DNA from: Scilla litardierei
Taxonomy: Eukaryota; Streptophyta; Magnoliopsida; Asparagales; Asparagaceae
Assembly (NCBI GenBank): GCA_030789695.1
Contig: CM061132.1
Location: forward strand, 158,082,817 to 158,146,816
Length of the DNA stretch: 64,000 nt
Reading direction: 5' to 3'
How positions within the stretch are numbered: position 1 is the first letter of the stretch; every line of letters begins with the position of its first letter. The position numbers were made by a program, and so were the translations under genes. Positions 11,190 through 21,043 of the stretch are shown here, piece after piece. Under the pieces are notes generated by a model. That model worked only from the letters and a program-made list of their open reading frames with translations. It was not told the origin of the DNA and searched no databases.

Positions 11190-11940
11190 TATATTACAAG
11201 AAGAATCTGATGTTCCTCCGTCTTCGTAATTAAGTTTACATGCCGATTTTTCCCAAACAAAACGAAGGATGCTCGCTGGTAGCCTTTGCCATCGGATGAA
11301 TGATCACACTTCTACGTCTCCGGCGATCGTAATAACTGATATTGTGAATCTTGGATGAGTTTGGCGATGCCAACGCAGTAATGGTGGTTGTCGAGTTTGG
11401 CATGGTGGACGTTGATTTAAAAAATTGCCAAGCATCCAAGAATCCAATGATTTAATATGAATACCTTGTTTATCTTTGGCGATGATTTTCGCTGTAGAAT
11501 TTAGTTTATCCCCAAAAAGCATGACTTGAATTTGAAGGAGAGATTTGTTACGACAGTAACTTGGTGGTGCAAACAATTTATTGTTGATTGAAGCTTTCGC
11601 CTTATCTTTGGAAAGCAAAACTATATATGTTTGTAAGAGAAATATTGGTACATATCCATTAAAAATATTGTCCTATGCTTAACAAGCGAAAGGAATTGTT
11701 GCCCCATGTATTGATGGTAACAAATTGTTGAGTGAAGAGGCTGGCTAACTGTGTGAAATCGGACATTGTCCCAAGCTCTGTAGTTTTAATTCAGTCAGTG
11801 TCTGCGTTACAGAAAGTGGTGAATAAATTAAGATCGGTGCTAACTGATTTATGCAGATAGGAGGATTAGGAGCTTTTGCATTCGAAGCGTCCGAATGTTT
11901 AATTGTTGGAATTTTTTCTGCATCACATATCATGCTTGTA
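11190..11940 (-). other. Duplicated U2 upstream flank and unrecognised sequence
   Basis: 11190 to about 11285 is the duplicated upstream flank of the U2 gene (shared with 13140-13240, for example GATGTTCCTCCGTCTTCGTA). Beyond this a 104-codon minus-strand ORF (11618-11304) and shorter ones are present but not recognised. They may belong to the same decayed retroelement as the RNase H remnant that follows. Confidence 0.4.
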
Positions 11941-12620
11941 ATCGAGACCATGCTTTGCGATAGAGTCCGCAGTTATAGTTGCCTTGCGAGGGATGGCTCT
12001 GACTGCCTCTGAGGATAGCTTGACATTGACCACAGGGAGGGATTCAGTGAATAGATTGTTGAGTTCTCATGTCTCAATTAACTTGATTGGTGAATGGGGG
12101 TCCATTTCCAATATGACACACCTCTACCCTAAAGTTATATGCTAGGTTCAAACAATAGAGAATCACATTTAGCTCTGTCGCAATATGGGCACATGCCTGC
12201 TGGGAATCCGCAAATCCAACCTCACTTTGCATCTCTGGCCACACCTCTAGAGAAGTCGCTAGTGATTGCACCAACTGTGCTGATTTTTACCCAGCCCAGA
12301 CCTGGTGGGGGCACCAATGCTAGAGATGGGAACTGTCGTGACTCATGTCCACTCTAGATAGAATACTCGCTACTCTCGCATAGAAAATTTACCCCGAGTT
12401 TATTTATTGCCATGCATAATCAAGTCATTGTTAGGGCTAACTTTGATTAGATTATCATACTTTGTTAGGCTATTAGGCTTTGATTGGTTATGCTAACAAT
12501 TCGTCAAAACTTTCGAAATAGAAGTAGGTAAGCGCTGATGTAAGATTGCAGTTTAACCTTGGCGTTATCTAAAGTACAAATTCGTGACTGTGATAACTGA
12601 TTGATTAAGGATTCACTCAA
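11940..12620 (-). pseudogene. Second RNase H-like remnant, more decayed copy of 3925-4800
   Basis: Long phrases match the copy at 3.9-4.8 kb in the same order: CGAGACCA(A/T)GCTTTGCGA, GGATTCAGTGAATAGA, AGAGAAGTCGCTAGTGATTG and AAAGTACAAATTCGTGAC. A stretch equivalent to about 4395-4560 is missing here. Protein-level traces remain (for example TELNVILYCLNLAYNFRVEVCH at 12.1-12.2 kb) but the frame is broken repeatedly. Confidence 0.65.
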
Positions 12621-12824
12621 GAAATCAACATGTCAGTGCTAAACACAAAGTTAAACACGGGCCATAACTCGGGGCATCCAACTTTACTTGGGTTGTAAAC
12701 AAAGTATAAATTGCAATTTTTTTAACTTTACAAAGTTACAAGATACCATTGGCTCTCATAAACCAATAGTTACAGTATAATCAGCGAGAGATATTGGCAG
12801 AATAATAACACTTGTAATTAAAAT

Positions 12825-13024
12825 TGGAGGGGTGCGCCAGGCCCACGTTGTAGTGCAACACATGGACGACGCTTGAGGACCCCAGCAGCAAGCTACTGTG
12901 GATGGATCCTCCCCCTAAAAAAATTAATTTAATATCATAGTGGGCCAATGGCCCACGTATCAGATATTAAACTGATAAGAACAGATACTACACTTGATCT
13001 TAGCCAAAAGGCCGAGAAAGGTAT
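12825..13024 (-). ncRNA. U2: U2 spliceosomal snRNA, apparently intact
   Basis: Minus strand, about 200 nt. The 5' end is ATACCTTTCTCGGCC. Stem I (GGCCTTTTGGCTAAGATC), the branch-point-recognition sequence (GTGTAGTATCTG), stem II with its complementary GTGGGCC/GGCCCAC arms, the Sm-binding U run (AATTTTTTTAGG), the conserved GGGGGAGGATC block and the 3' stem ending CTGGCGCACCCCTCC are all present. It pairs with the intron branch site in the spliceosome. It lies 1911 bp from the divergent copy with matching flanks, so the two arose by tandem duplication. Confidence 0.92.
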
Positions 13025-13051
13025 GATTCAAACAGTAGCCCACTGGTCCAT

Positions 13052-13100
13052 TTTATATCACCAACCGTCCCATCTGTTCCTCCCGTAGCCGATGTGGGAC
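13052..13100 (-). promoter_or_regulatory. Plant snRNA promoter (USE + TATA) of U2 copy 2
   Basis: On the minus strand GTCCCACATCG (13100-13090) is the plant USE, and TGATATAAAA (about 13061-13052) is the TATA box, roughly 30 bp upstream of the U2 start at 13024. Both are identical to those of copy 1. Confidence 0.88.
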
Positions 13101-13754
13101 TATATTACAAATAGCGAAAAAAAAGCCTAAAGGTAACGGTAAGCTGTACAAGAAGAATCCGATGTTCCTCCGTCTTCGTAATTAAATTTACACGCTGATT
13201 TTTCCCAAACAACGAAGGATGCTCGCTAGTAGCATTTGCCAAGCAGCCATGACGTGGTATGTAGTCTGATGATCTAAGACATCACATTGATGTCTCTAAG
13301 GAAACCCAATAGCACAGTGTAATGCGGAGCAGCTCTTTGTCCAAATTCAGAGCGAAGTCAGCTCTCTGTCCAAATCCATGTGATGTAAGACATCACATGG
13401 ATGCCTTTTTTATGTTGATCAGTGAAAATCGAAAGAATATTAAAATGTTTGATGCTGTTTACAAAGTTAGATTCTCATATTGTGCTTCTAAAGCCAAACG
13501 ACGTCTTCAGTCAAGAACCCATTTAAAGAAAATTTAAACAGCTGACTCATGTTCCAATAAAAGTACAATATCACCCATATCAAACACCATTTATAAAAAT
13601 AACATCTTGAAGCTGACTTCAACTTCAAAACTCTAACGATCTCCAAAAGATCATGAACATCAATATCAAAACCATACAAACATCCCCCCCCACAAATCAC
13701 CAAAATCATTCTAAACTCCAGCAACCTTTGCTGCTTAATGCAGCTGAACTGATT
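13101..13754. other. Intergenic between U2 and polygalacturonase
   Basis: 13140 to about 13240 duplicates the flank of U2 copy 1. The rest holds short ORFs with no recognisable product, and 13560-13750 should contain the 3' UTR of the polygalacturonase on the minus strand. The motif GTAAGACATCACATGGATG at 13384 echoes TAAGACATCACATTGATG at 13276. Confidence 0.45.
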
Positions 13755-15610
13755 TCAGAAGCATGCATCATGTTTCAGGGGTCTTGTATTGAGCCCCTTG
13801 ACATTGGAGCAACGGGAAGTGATACCTTTGGCAGAGCCATGGATACTTCTCAAGCTAATGTCATGGAACTGCACGTTCTCGCAAGGAACCGCTGGGCTGC
13901 AGATCAGACTCACGGCATCATCGTGTCTAGATGTCCCCGATATCCCTTTGAACAACACGTTCTTAACCTGGAACAGCGACGGCTGCAGCCAAACGGATAA
14001 CAAGATGTTCAGCCATAGCCGGAAATGACTCTTAGTAGGAGGAATTCAAGATTGATATCAGAAAGAAACAATTGCTTAATTATTGTTTCGATGCTGTGCA
14101 ACAAACTGCTTTAACCATGATCATTAGGAATTGTATCACAAATCGGCCAAAATCTTACCTTGCTTGAGCACTTATTCCCCGCACAATACTCCTGGTTTAT
14201 TATGATAGGATTTGAGACGTTATTCACTCTGATATCCTCGAATGATAGGTCTGAGGCCCGACCAGAATTGGAGCCGGGCCATGTCTTGATATGAATTCCG
14301 TTGATCGCATTGGAGATCGTACAGTTCTTCACCTTCACACCGACCACGTCCTTGTCATCAGTGTACTTCCCTAAGCTCCCCACACTGAAATCATCACCAT
14401 CGTCTCTTGTGGTTAGCTAAATTGTTTTTAAGTTTGTGCTCGCACTGTAGGCGTTTTGCCCCCGTTACCTGATGCCATGTCCAGGGTTGCAAACTATGTT
14501 GGATATGGACACGTTGGTGTTCCCTTGGCCAACGGAGATGCAATCGTCACCTGTGCCAATGGTAAGGCCAGCAATGTCGACGTTGTTGGTATCACTAATG
14601 TGGATGCCATCGGTGTTTGGGCTATATCCGGGTGCAGAGATTTTGAGGTTCCGCACGGTCATAAAGTTGCTCCTCTGGATGCTCATGTGATATCCCTTGC
14701 TATCGCGCAGTGTCAGATTGGCAATGATCGTGTTGCTGTTCTTGATAAATCGCAACGACTGCAACATAATCAGTATCCATGAGTATCCGTAACTAATTCA
14801 AAATCCGTGTGTATTGTCTGAGACAAGTTTTTCGAGCTACCCATCTACAATATTCTCTATTGTTTTTTTGTTCGTGTTTTAGCTAATTGGTGATCTAAGC
14901 CACAACTTATATATCTTGTTTCTTCTCGTTTCAGATACTCAAATGATTATGGGCTAGGTCTCTTTGATCTCATCCTTTATTAATTTTATAAATAAATAAA
15001 TGTACAAGGTTTTACCATTGGAGGAAGATTCTTGCTCTTTCTTTGCTTACGCTTGGTTGGATTCCAAGAATCAGCACCCTGGCCGTCAACAATTCCACCT
15101 CCATCGACCACGAGATTGTTAAGACCCCTGAACTCGATCCAGCCAACTGTGGAGATGCTGTTCGCGCTTGATGGGGCCTGTAACCTCCCCCTGATCTCAA
15201 AAATCGGAGATGAGTTACTGAAGCAAGGGCCTGCAAAGACGATTGGGCCGACAAGGAATGTTCCTCTAGGGATCTTTAACCATGCAGGTCCTGCATGCTT
15301 GCATGCAGCAGCCCAAGCAGCCGAAAATGCCTGCCAGAGATGACACATTAGTCTTGGAGAAACTCTAAGGAATCCGATGATATAATCAAAATCGCCACGA
15401 TAAGATTGTTAGGTAAAATATATATCATATCATTTGCCATAAGGTAGCACAACATATTGATGCAAAACTAACCCCTTTATTGTCAGTCTTCCCATCCGAA
15501 ATGGCTCCATACTTCCTCACGTTGAAAACTTTGCGTCCACAACAAGGTTTGGCCACGGACGTCACCAACCAAGCCATAATAGCTAGTTTCAGCACCATTT
15601 TTAAGGCCAT
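13755..15610 (-). CDS. Polygalacturonase, GH28 (five exons)
   Basis: Pectin-degrading wall enzyme family. Exons read by eye: 15610-15473, 15330-15016, 14758-14469, 14384-14159, 13967-13755. All introns are GT-AG, and the sum is 1182 nt, giving 393 residues, normal for plant GH28. The N-terminus (MALKMVLKLAIMAWLV...) looks like a signal peptide; ATGs at 15619 and 15703 are alternatives. GH28 motifs in order: NTDGIHI, TGTGDDCISVG (catalytic Asp pair), GHGIS (across the exon 3/4 junction), then IHIKTW where the family has RIKTW, so the substrate-binding Arg is His (codon CAT). The end has the usual late Cys (CSNVKG, DACF). No stops or frameshifts. The gene is structurally intact, but activity is doubtful because of the Arg change. 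It resembles the exo/pollen-type clade, but this is uncertain. Confidence 0.88.
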
Positions 15611-16316
15611 GACAAGCATTTGGTTGAGGCCAGATATCGCGGAAAAGAAAGAGAAGAAGAAACCTGAGGTCAATTGGGATCTTGGACATAAACTCCCAAA
15701 CATATATCACTCTGAAATGGCTGGTTCCAATAAGAAGGCTTAAAGAGGTTGTTACCAAAAAGACCTATATCCCCTCATAACCTCAGCTGTAAAACAGGAG
15801 GCCCATCTCATTCTTTTCTGGTCAGAAGTTCCAGCCTTTGACAGAAAGCTTACTATGAATTTTTCTAAAAATAGGAATTCCAGAGTTAAACATCGTTAAA
15901 TTGATTGTAAGTATAGTCGTATACATGGTCAACTCTCTCCCGATATTGCAAACCAATTGAAAAGGTTATCTACGCCATGAACTTTGACACAACACATTGG
16001 CATGGATTGGGTTTAACGTACCAAATGTATTCTCTATATATTGAACAAACTATGATGTTTGCAAGACACGCATTCTTGTGGTGCATGCTTCCGCGAGGTT
16101 AAAACGGCCCAAACACTGATTGGGTTGGTGACAAGATGAGGACACCATGCACAGGCCATGTCCACAAGGAGCAATGAAAGATTTCGGTTTGGATATATAT
16201 GGACTTAATATGAACTATTTGCGTCGAGTAGAGTTTGCTTAATGGGATATGGAAACCGATACGATGCATGTCACATCCAGACCTCTGAGTGTAATTTAGG
16301 GATGCAAATGGGAAAG
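15611..16316. other. Upstream region of the polygalacturonase
   Basis: Presumed 5' UTR and promoter of the minus-strand gene. The open frame continues to an ATG at 15703, so the transcript must extend beyond that. No clear promoter element was assigned. The right edge is the target site of the Tat-type element. Confidence 0.4.
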
Positions 16317-16321
16317 AGTAG

Positions 16322-17343
16322 TGATACGGCTATTTTACGGAAGCCCAACGCATGGGCCCAAAGGCGCGGCCCACCCAACGAAGCCCGAAGGAACATGGAG
16401 CTAGAAACCCAACTACCGACCAGAAGCCCGTCTGCGAGATCAGGCCCGCCCGACAAAGCCCCTCTAGAGGGCCCCCGAACGGCGATCCAACCCGGCCCCG
16501 GAAGCACGCCAGTCACTTGCCCACTCCAGCGATAACCGCTCCCCCGGTTCCGCGACCACTTAATGGCGGTATTGGGGAGGTGCTGGCATGGCGCAGTGAA
16601 CGGCGATAGGGAGGCGGATTGAGGGGGCACGATCGGGGGCGGACGAGGGACGTGAGTCGTGGACAGTCACGACGGGAGGTCAATAAAAGGGCTAGGAGGA
16701 CGACAGGACAGGGGACGGCATCTCAGGTATCTAAAACCTAATGTACTCCATCAACGACCAAGTTTCCCCATTTCATCTCCTTCCTCCCCCACTCGCGCTG
16801 GTAGACGTCGTTCCGATCTCCTCTCGAGTCGAACCGTCTCCGCCGAGCCTCCTCTTTCAGATCATCGTCTGACTTAGGCATCGGAGGGGATTTGGCGGGA
16901 ACCAAGGTCCGGCCCCCCTGACGAGCGTTCTCGTCTGCGCAGGAGAAGATCAGATCCGCGGGCCGAGGCTTCCCCTCTGCCCCACACCGTCCACGTATCG
17001 AGCAAGGCGACTGAGGCTACCCCTCGTCGTCCGGGTCGACCGAGGCCGAGCACGTCCGTCCGAGCCGAGGCTTCCCCTCCGCTCACAAGGCGCCGAGGCT
17101 ACCCCTTGTCATCCGACTGTCCGAGGCCGAGCGTTTCACACCAGGCCGAGGCTTCCCCTCACCCTGCTTGTGGCCGAGGACCCAGACCCGGCCCAGCCGA
17201 AGCGCTCCACGTCATCTACAACTCCGATTTGCGCCGCGTCCACACGGACCCGTCGCACCCGAGGGACCCAAGTCGGCCCCTTGACCACGTTGACCGGGTA
17301 GTCCACGGTCAACGCTTTTGTAGTGAGAAAACACTCTGAAACA
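16322..17343 (+). repeat. 5' LTR of the Tat-type element
   Basis: 1022 bp from TGATACGG to the ...CTGAAACA end. Nearly identical to 21027-22033. It is GC-rich and contains repeated words GCCGAGGCT(T/A)CCCCT at 50-100-bp spacing (about 16964, 17010, 17061, 17091 and 17148). Its first 15 bp have no counterpart in the 3' LTR. Confidence 0.85.
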
Positions 17344-17345
17344 TC

Positions 17346-17363
17346 TGGCGCCGTCTGTGGGAA
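17346..17363 (+). other. Primer binding site of the Tat-type element
   Basis: TGGCGCCGTCTGTGGGAA begins two bases after the 5' LTR. This is the primer-site form common in plant Tat/Athila Ty3 elements; the TGGCGCC start pairs with a tRNA 3' end. Confidence 0.8.
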
Positions 17364-17399
17364 CCGAACTGTCCCACGAAGAAACAAACCGCACCTGCA

Positions 17400-19034
17400 A
17401 TGGCACGAGCCTGCAACGGAAAGAGACGCATGCCCCCCATCCCGGAGGAGGGGAATGGCGCACCCAACGGCAACCTTGAAGACACACCCGACAGCAATCA
17501 CCCCGCCCCCTCAACCGAAGAGATCGGCGGGTCGGAACTGGCCACACAGTGACAGCTCCGTGCCCTGGCCCAGGAGACCAACGCGAGCATCCAGACGTTG
17601 ATCGCGACGGTACAGCAGCTCGTCGGCACTGCGCCAGCCAACGGAGGCGCGTTGGGCGACGGCCATCGTTGGGCGGGGGGTCCCCCGCTCTTACGGTCCG
17701 CTGTGGTCGACGACCACGGGATCCAAAGACCGAACGCGGAGCGTCGGTTCACGTTGTCCGGCCCCCGTCAGGCGAGATCACGCGCCTCCTCTCCTTATCG
17801 TGAAAGGAGCCGAAGAGAGACCGAAGGCACGGAGGAAGAATCGGTGACCGCGTCGTCTCGTCGGCCACGATCACCCCACCGCAGGAGAAGCGATCGACAC
17901 CACTCGAGAGACCGATCACGACGGAGCGGGAGCTCCCGTCGGAGGAGCCGGGAACGCCGGGTCAGCCCGACCCCCAGTGTGGCGAGGGCCGTGGAGCCAG
18001 CCCCGCCGGCGCCTGTGCCTCCTCCACCACCGAACGAGCCAGAGGCAGGCGGATGTCGAACCCCTGGGGGCATCCACGGAGACCGGTGCCCCCTGTCTCG
18101 GAGAATAACCGACGCGCGGGTCCCCTCTCGATTCAAGATCCCGGCGCTGGGGAAGTACGACGGGATAGGAGACCCGGGAAACCACGTGATGGACTACGAG
18201 GGGGACATGTCCTTCCAAGGAGCCGACGATGACCTGCTCTGCAGGGGCTTCTATTCGACCCTCAGGGGAGCGGCGAGAACCTGGTACCGCAGCCTACCCA
18301 GCCGCTCCATCGACAGCTTCGAGGAACTCACCCAGCTGTTTTGCAAACAGTTCATGGCAGGGAGACAGGTAAAGCCTGATGCTGAACATCTGTTTAACAT
18401 AGTGCAGGGCCCAACCGAGCCGCTCCGACAGTTCATGCGCCGCTTCAACGCGAAAAGGCTGAACGTAAACAGCCCTCCCGACCTTGTTGTCCAAACGGCC
18501 CTTAAGAAAGGGCTGCGCCATAGAGGCCTTAAGAAATCTCTGCACAACGATCCCCCGAAGGACCTCCCCGGGATCATGGCGAGGGCCGAGCGCTTCATGT
18601 TGACCGAGGAGACCTTGGCCATTGAGGCAGGAAAGGCCGGTCGAGGGACCAAACGCAGCGATAACGGGCGAGGCAGCCCCGAAGGGTACCGGACCGAGAA
18701 GAGGACGAGAAACAGGCAACGGGGAGAGGGTACGAGGGACGCCACCCCAGACGCCGTCCTCGCTCAAGTGCAGAAGGAAGAGCGCGCCGATCGTCCCCCA
18801 CCAAAAACAAAAAGAGGGGGGAAGAACGGGGAAAAATACTGCAAATACCACAAGGACAATGGCCACGACACTGAAGACTGCTGGCACCTAAAGAAGGACA
18901 TTGAGAAGCTGATGAGCCGAGGGCATACAAGGAATTCAGCCGACGAGCCAGCCCACGGAGAAGGAACCTCCATGCAGCCGGACAAGGGGAAGAAGGTCAA
19001 CACCGTCCAGGGACCCCTCCGCATCATAGAGTGA
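17400..19034 (+). pseudogene. gag of the Tat-type element, one internal TGA
   Basis: Structural (capsid) protein gene. The first ATG after the primer site is at 17400. The frame is open for 50 codons, meets TGA at 17550-17552, then stays open to 19034. The N-terminal third is low-complexity, Arg/Ser/Pro-rich. The capsid core follows (RFKIPALGKYDG, WYRSLPSRSIDSFEEL, FNIVQGPTEPLRQFMRRFN, ALKKGLR), as in plant Ty3 gag. Near the C-terminus CKYHKDNGHDTEDCWHLK is the Tat-type Cys/His motif. The frame ends without running into a protease. The single stop may be a point change in an otherwise recent copy, or translation may restart downstream. Confidence 0.85.
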
Positions 19035-19274
19035 GTAGGAGAGGCCCCCCCATTCGCAGCCTAGTCCGGAGGAGATTATCTAGGTTTACATCCCTCCGCC
19101 TAGCTTTATTTCCTTTTTCTTTCCTCCAAATGTACTAGTCCAACAGGACCCTTAAGAGTATAATTGCATTCCCTTTTGTCTTTTCTCTATCTTCGACGGA
19201 ATCAACATTTCACTAAGGGCGCATAAGAATGAAGACCGCCGCCTCACTGGATGGGGGGCGGGGGTCAGACCGAG

Positions 19275-19850
19275 CCAGTCCTAAGACAAGGAGCTTCGCC
19301 CTCGCCGACCGACTCCTGCGCTCGTAAGTCTGGGGGGCAATTCCCCCAGCCAGCCCGGGCGCCGACCGGTCCAAAGCCGAGGAGCTCTGCCCTCGCCAAC
19401 CGACTCCTGCGCTCGTAAGTCTGGGGGCAATTCCACCAGCCAGCGCGAACGCCGACCGGTCCTAAGCCGAAGAGCTTCGCCCTCGCCGACCGAATCCTGC
19501 GCTCGTAAGTCTGGGGGCAATTCCCCGAGCCAGCGCGGACGCCGACCGGTCCTAAGCCGAGGAGCTTCGCCTTCGCCGACCGTCTCCTTCGCTCGTAAGT
19601 CTGGGGGCAACTCCCCTAGCAAGCCCAGACGCCGACCGGTCCTAAGCCGAGGAGCTTTGCCCTTGTCGACCGACTCCTGCGCTCATAAGTCTGGGGCAAT
19701 TCCCCCAGCCAGCGCGGACGCCGACCGGTCCTAAGCCGAGGTGCTTCGCCCTCGCCGACCGACTCCCTCGCTCATCCGGGAGCAATTCCTCCAGCCGGCT
19801 TGGACGCAGACCGGTCCTAAGCCGAGAGCAACGCCCCCGCTGATGAGACT
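19275..19850 (+). repeat. 90-bp minisatellite inside the Tat-type element, about six copies
   Basis: GCCGACCGGTCC starts recur at about 19361, 19451, 19541, 19631 and 19720, with a degenerate copy at about 19806; the spacing is 86-90 bp. Each unit holds CTCGTAAGTCTGGGGG, a CAATTCCCC block and CCGAGGAGCTTCGCCC. The last unit is more diverged. The repeat lies 3' of gag, a place where Tat-lineage elements are known to carry tandem repeats. Confidence 0.88.
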
Positions 19851-20351
19851 GGGGGCAGCCCCCCTAGTCATTGAGGATGTCAACCGAGTTGCCCGCTCGA
19901 GGAGCAAAGGGCGACCTCCCGGAGAAAAGAAACGAGCGACCACCATCAGCAGATAAGCCGAGATCGCGACAACAGAGCAAAATGCGCGTGGAATTCAAGT
20001 AAGTCAATTTCATTTCCAATAATTAACCGAGGTACAAAATTGTGTCTTATTTACAGGAAATAGAAGTGGGGAAATCCCCTTACAAATGATCCGGCAGACA
20101 ACAAAATTCATCACCTACGCAAACTAGGATGGCAGCGGCAGAGCGAAACTTGCCGACCAAGAGCCCGAAGTTGTTGGCCTAGGCGAACATCCATGCAACC
20201 AGCAATTATTTGCTCTGAAGCAGGGAGCCGGTGACGAAGCCGATGGAGATTGCGAGGTCAGGGATCCATTTCAAGTAGGCCGAGCCAAAGCGAAGCGAAT
20301 GCTAAAAAATTTGAGGATAAAAACAAGGGTGGCAGGCCGGGAAAGGATGAC

Positions 20352-21043
20352 TTAAGGAGCCCGAGACCGGGAGGACGCATCCCCAGGCACCTCACCCTGC
20401 TCGGAGCGAGGGGGATCGACCGGCGGAGGGGCTTGCCGAACGCGCTCCGCACAATCCCGGAAGGAAGACTGGACGACTTCGACGATCCGAGGGCCGATGA
20501 GGTCTTCATACGTACCGAAGGCCTCCCTAAGAACCTCGAAGATCCTCTCCCCCAGGGTCCCGACGATACCCCTCTCCACCTCCTCCGCAAGCCGCGCCAC
20601 CTGACGCCGATCCGACAGTTCCCTCTGAAGCTCCTCCCTCTCCAGGCGGAACGACTCCGCCGCTTCCTCAGCCGACTGCCGAGCGTCCTCCAACTTTCCC
20701 TGGAGGTCACCCACTCGTCCCTCCAGCTCGGCCACACGGAGCTTGAGATGCCGAGACTCCATCTGGGCCTCCGTCATAGCTACCTCCGCCGCCCCGGCCC
20801 GCTCGTGGGCCCTCACGGAGGACTCCTCCAACTCCCTCAAACGGATGGCTCGGCGCTGCGACTCCACGGCGAGCGTTGAACCCTGGAAGACGAGACATGA
20901 GCCAAGAAGAGAGTGAAGGGAAGGAAAGGACAGCAAGATAGCCGAACCTGTTGAAGGATCCAGACCAAGGAGTCCGACACCTTGTCGGCGGGAATCCTCT
21001 CGAGGAGACTGCGGTCCCGGGGGAGGACGGAGCCCAACAGCAT
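20352..21043 (-). CDS. Antisense coiled-coil ORF in the Tat-type element, two exons
   Basis: Opposite in sense to gag. Reading 21043-20948, then 20882-20352, across a 65-bp GT-AG intron, gives a continuous frame of 208 residues. The first exon ends ...SDSLVWILQQ and the second begins GSTLAVESQ. The middle is a long charged heptad-rich stretch (RLRELEES, LKLRVAELEGRVGDLQGKLED, EREELQRELSDR) predicted to form a coiled coil. The C-terminus is Pro/Ser-rich. The first exon starts inside the 3' LTR, so the gene's original 5' part is probably missing. Antisense extra ORFs of unknown role are known from some Tat elements (for example Grande); no function is assigned here. Confidence 0.6.

Noticed and set aside
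18251..18930. Long minus-strand ORFs opposite gag (164, 197 and 111 codons)
   Set aside because: Shadows of the GC-rich gag gene, without domains.
19281..19622. 113-codon minus-strand ORF of repeated segments
   Set aside because: Direct product of the 90-bp minisatellite, a multiple of three in length.
20250..20879. 209-codon plus-strand ORF in the Tat-type element
   Set aside because: It is the shadow of the antisense coiled-coil ORF; its Leu/Pro/Arg-rich content has no motif.
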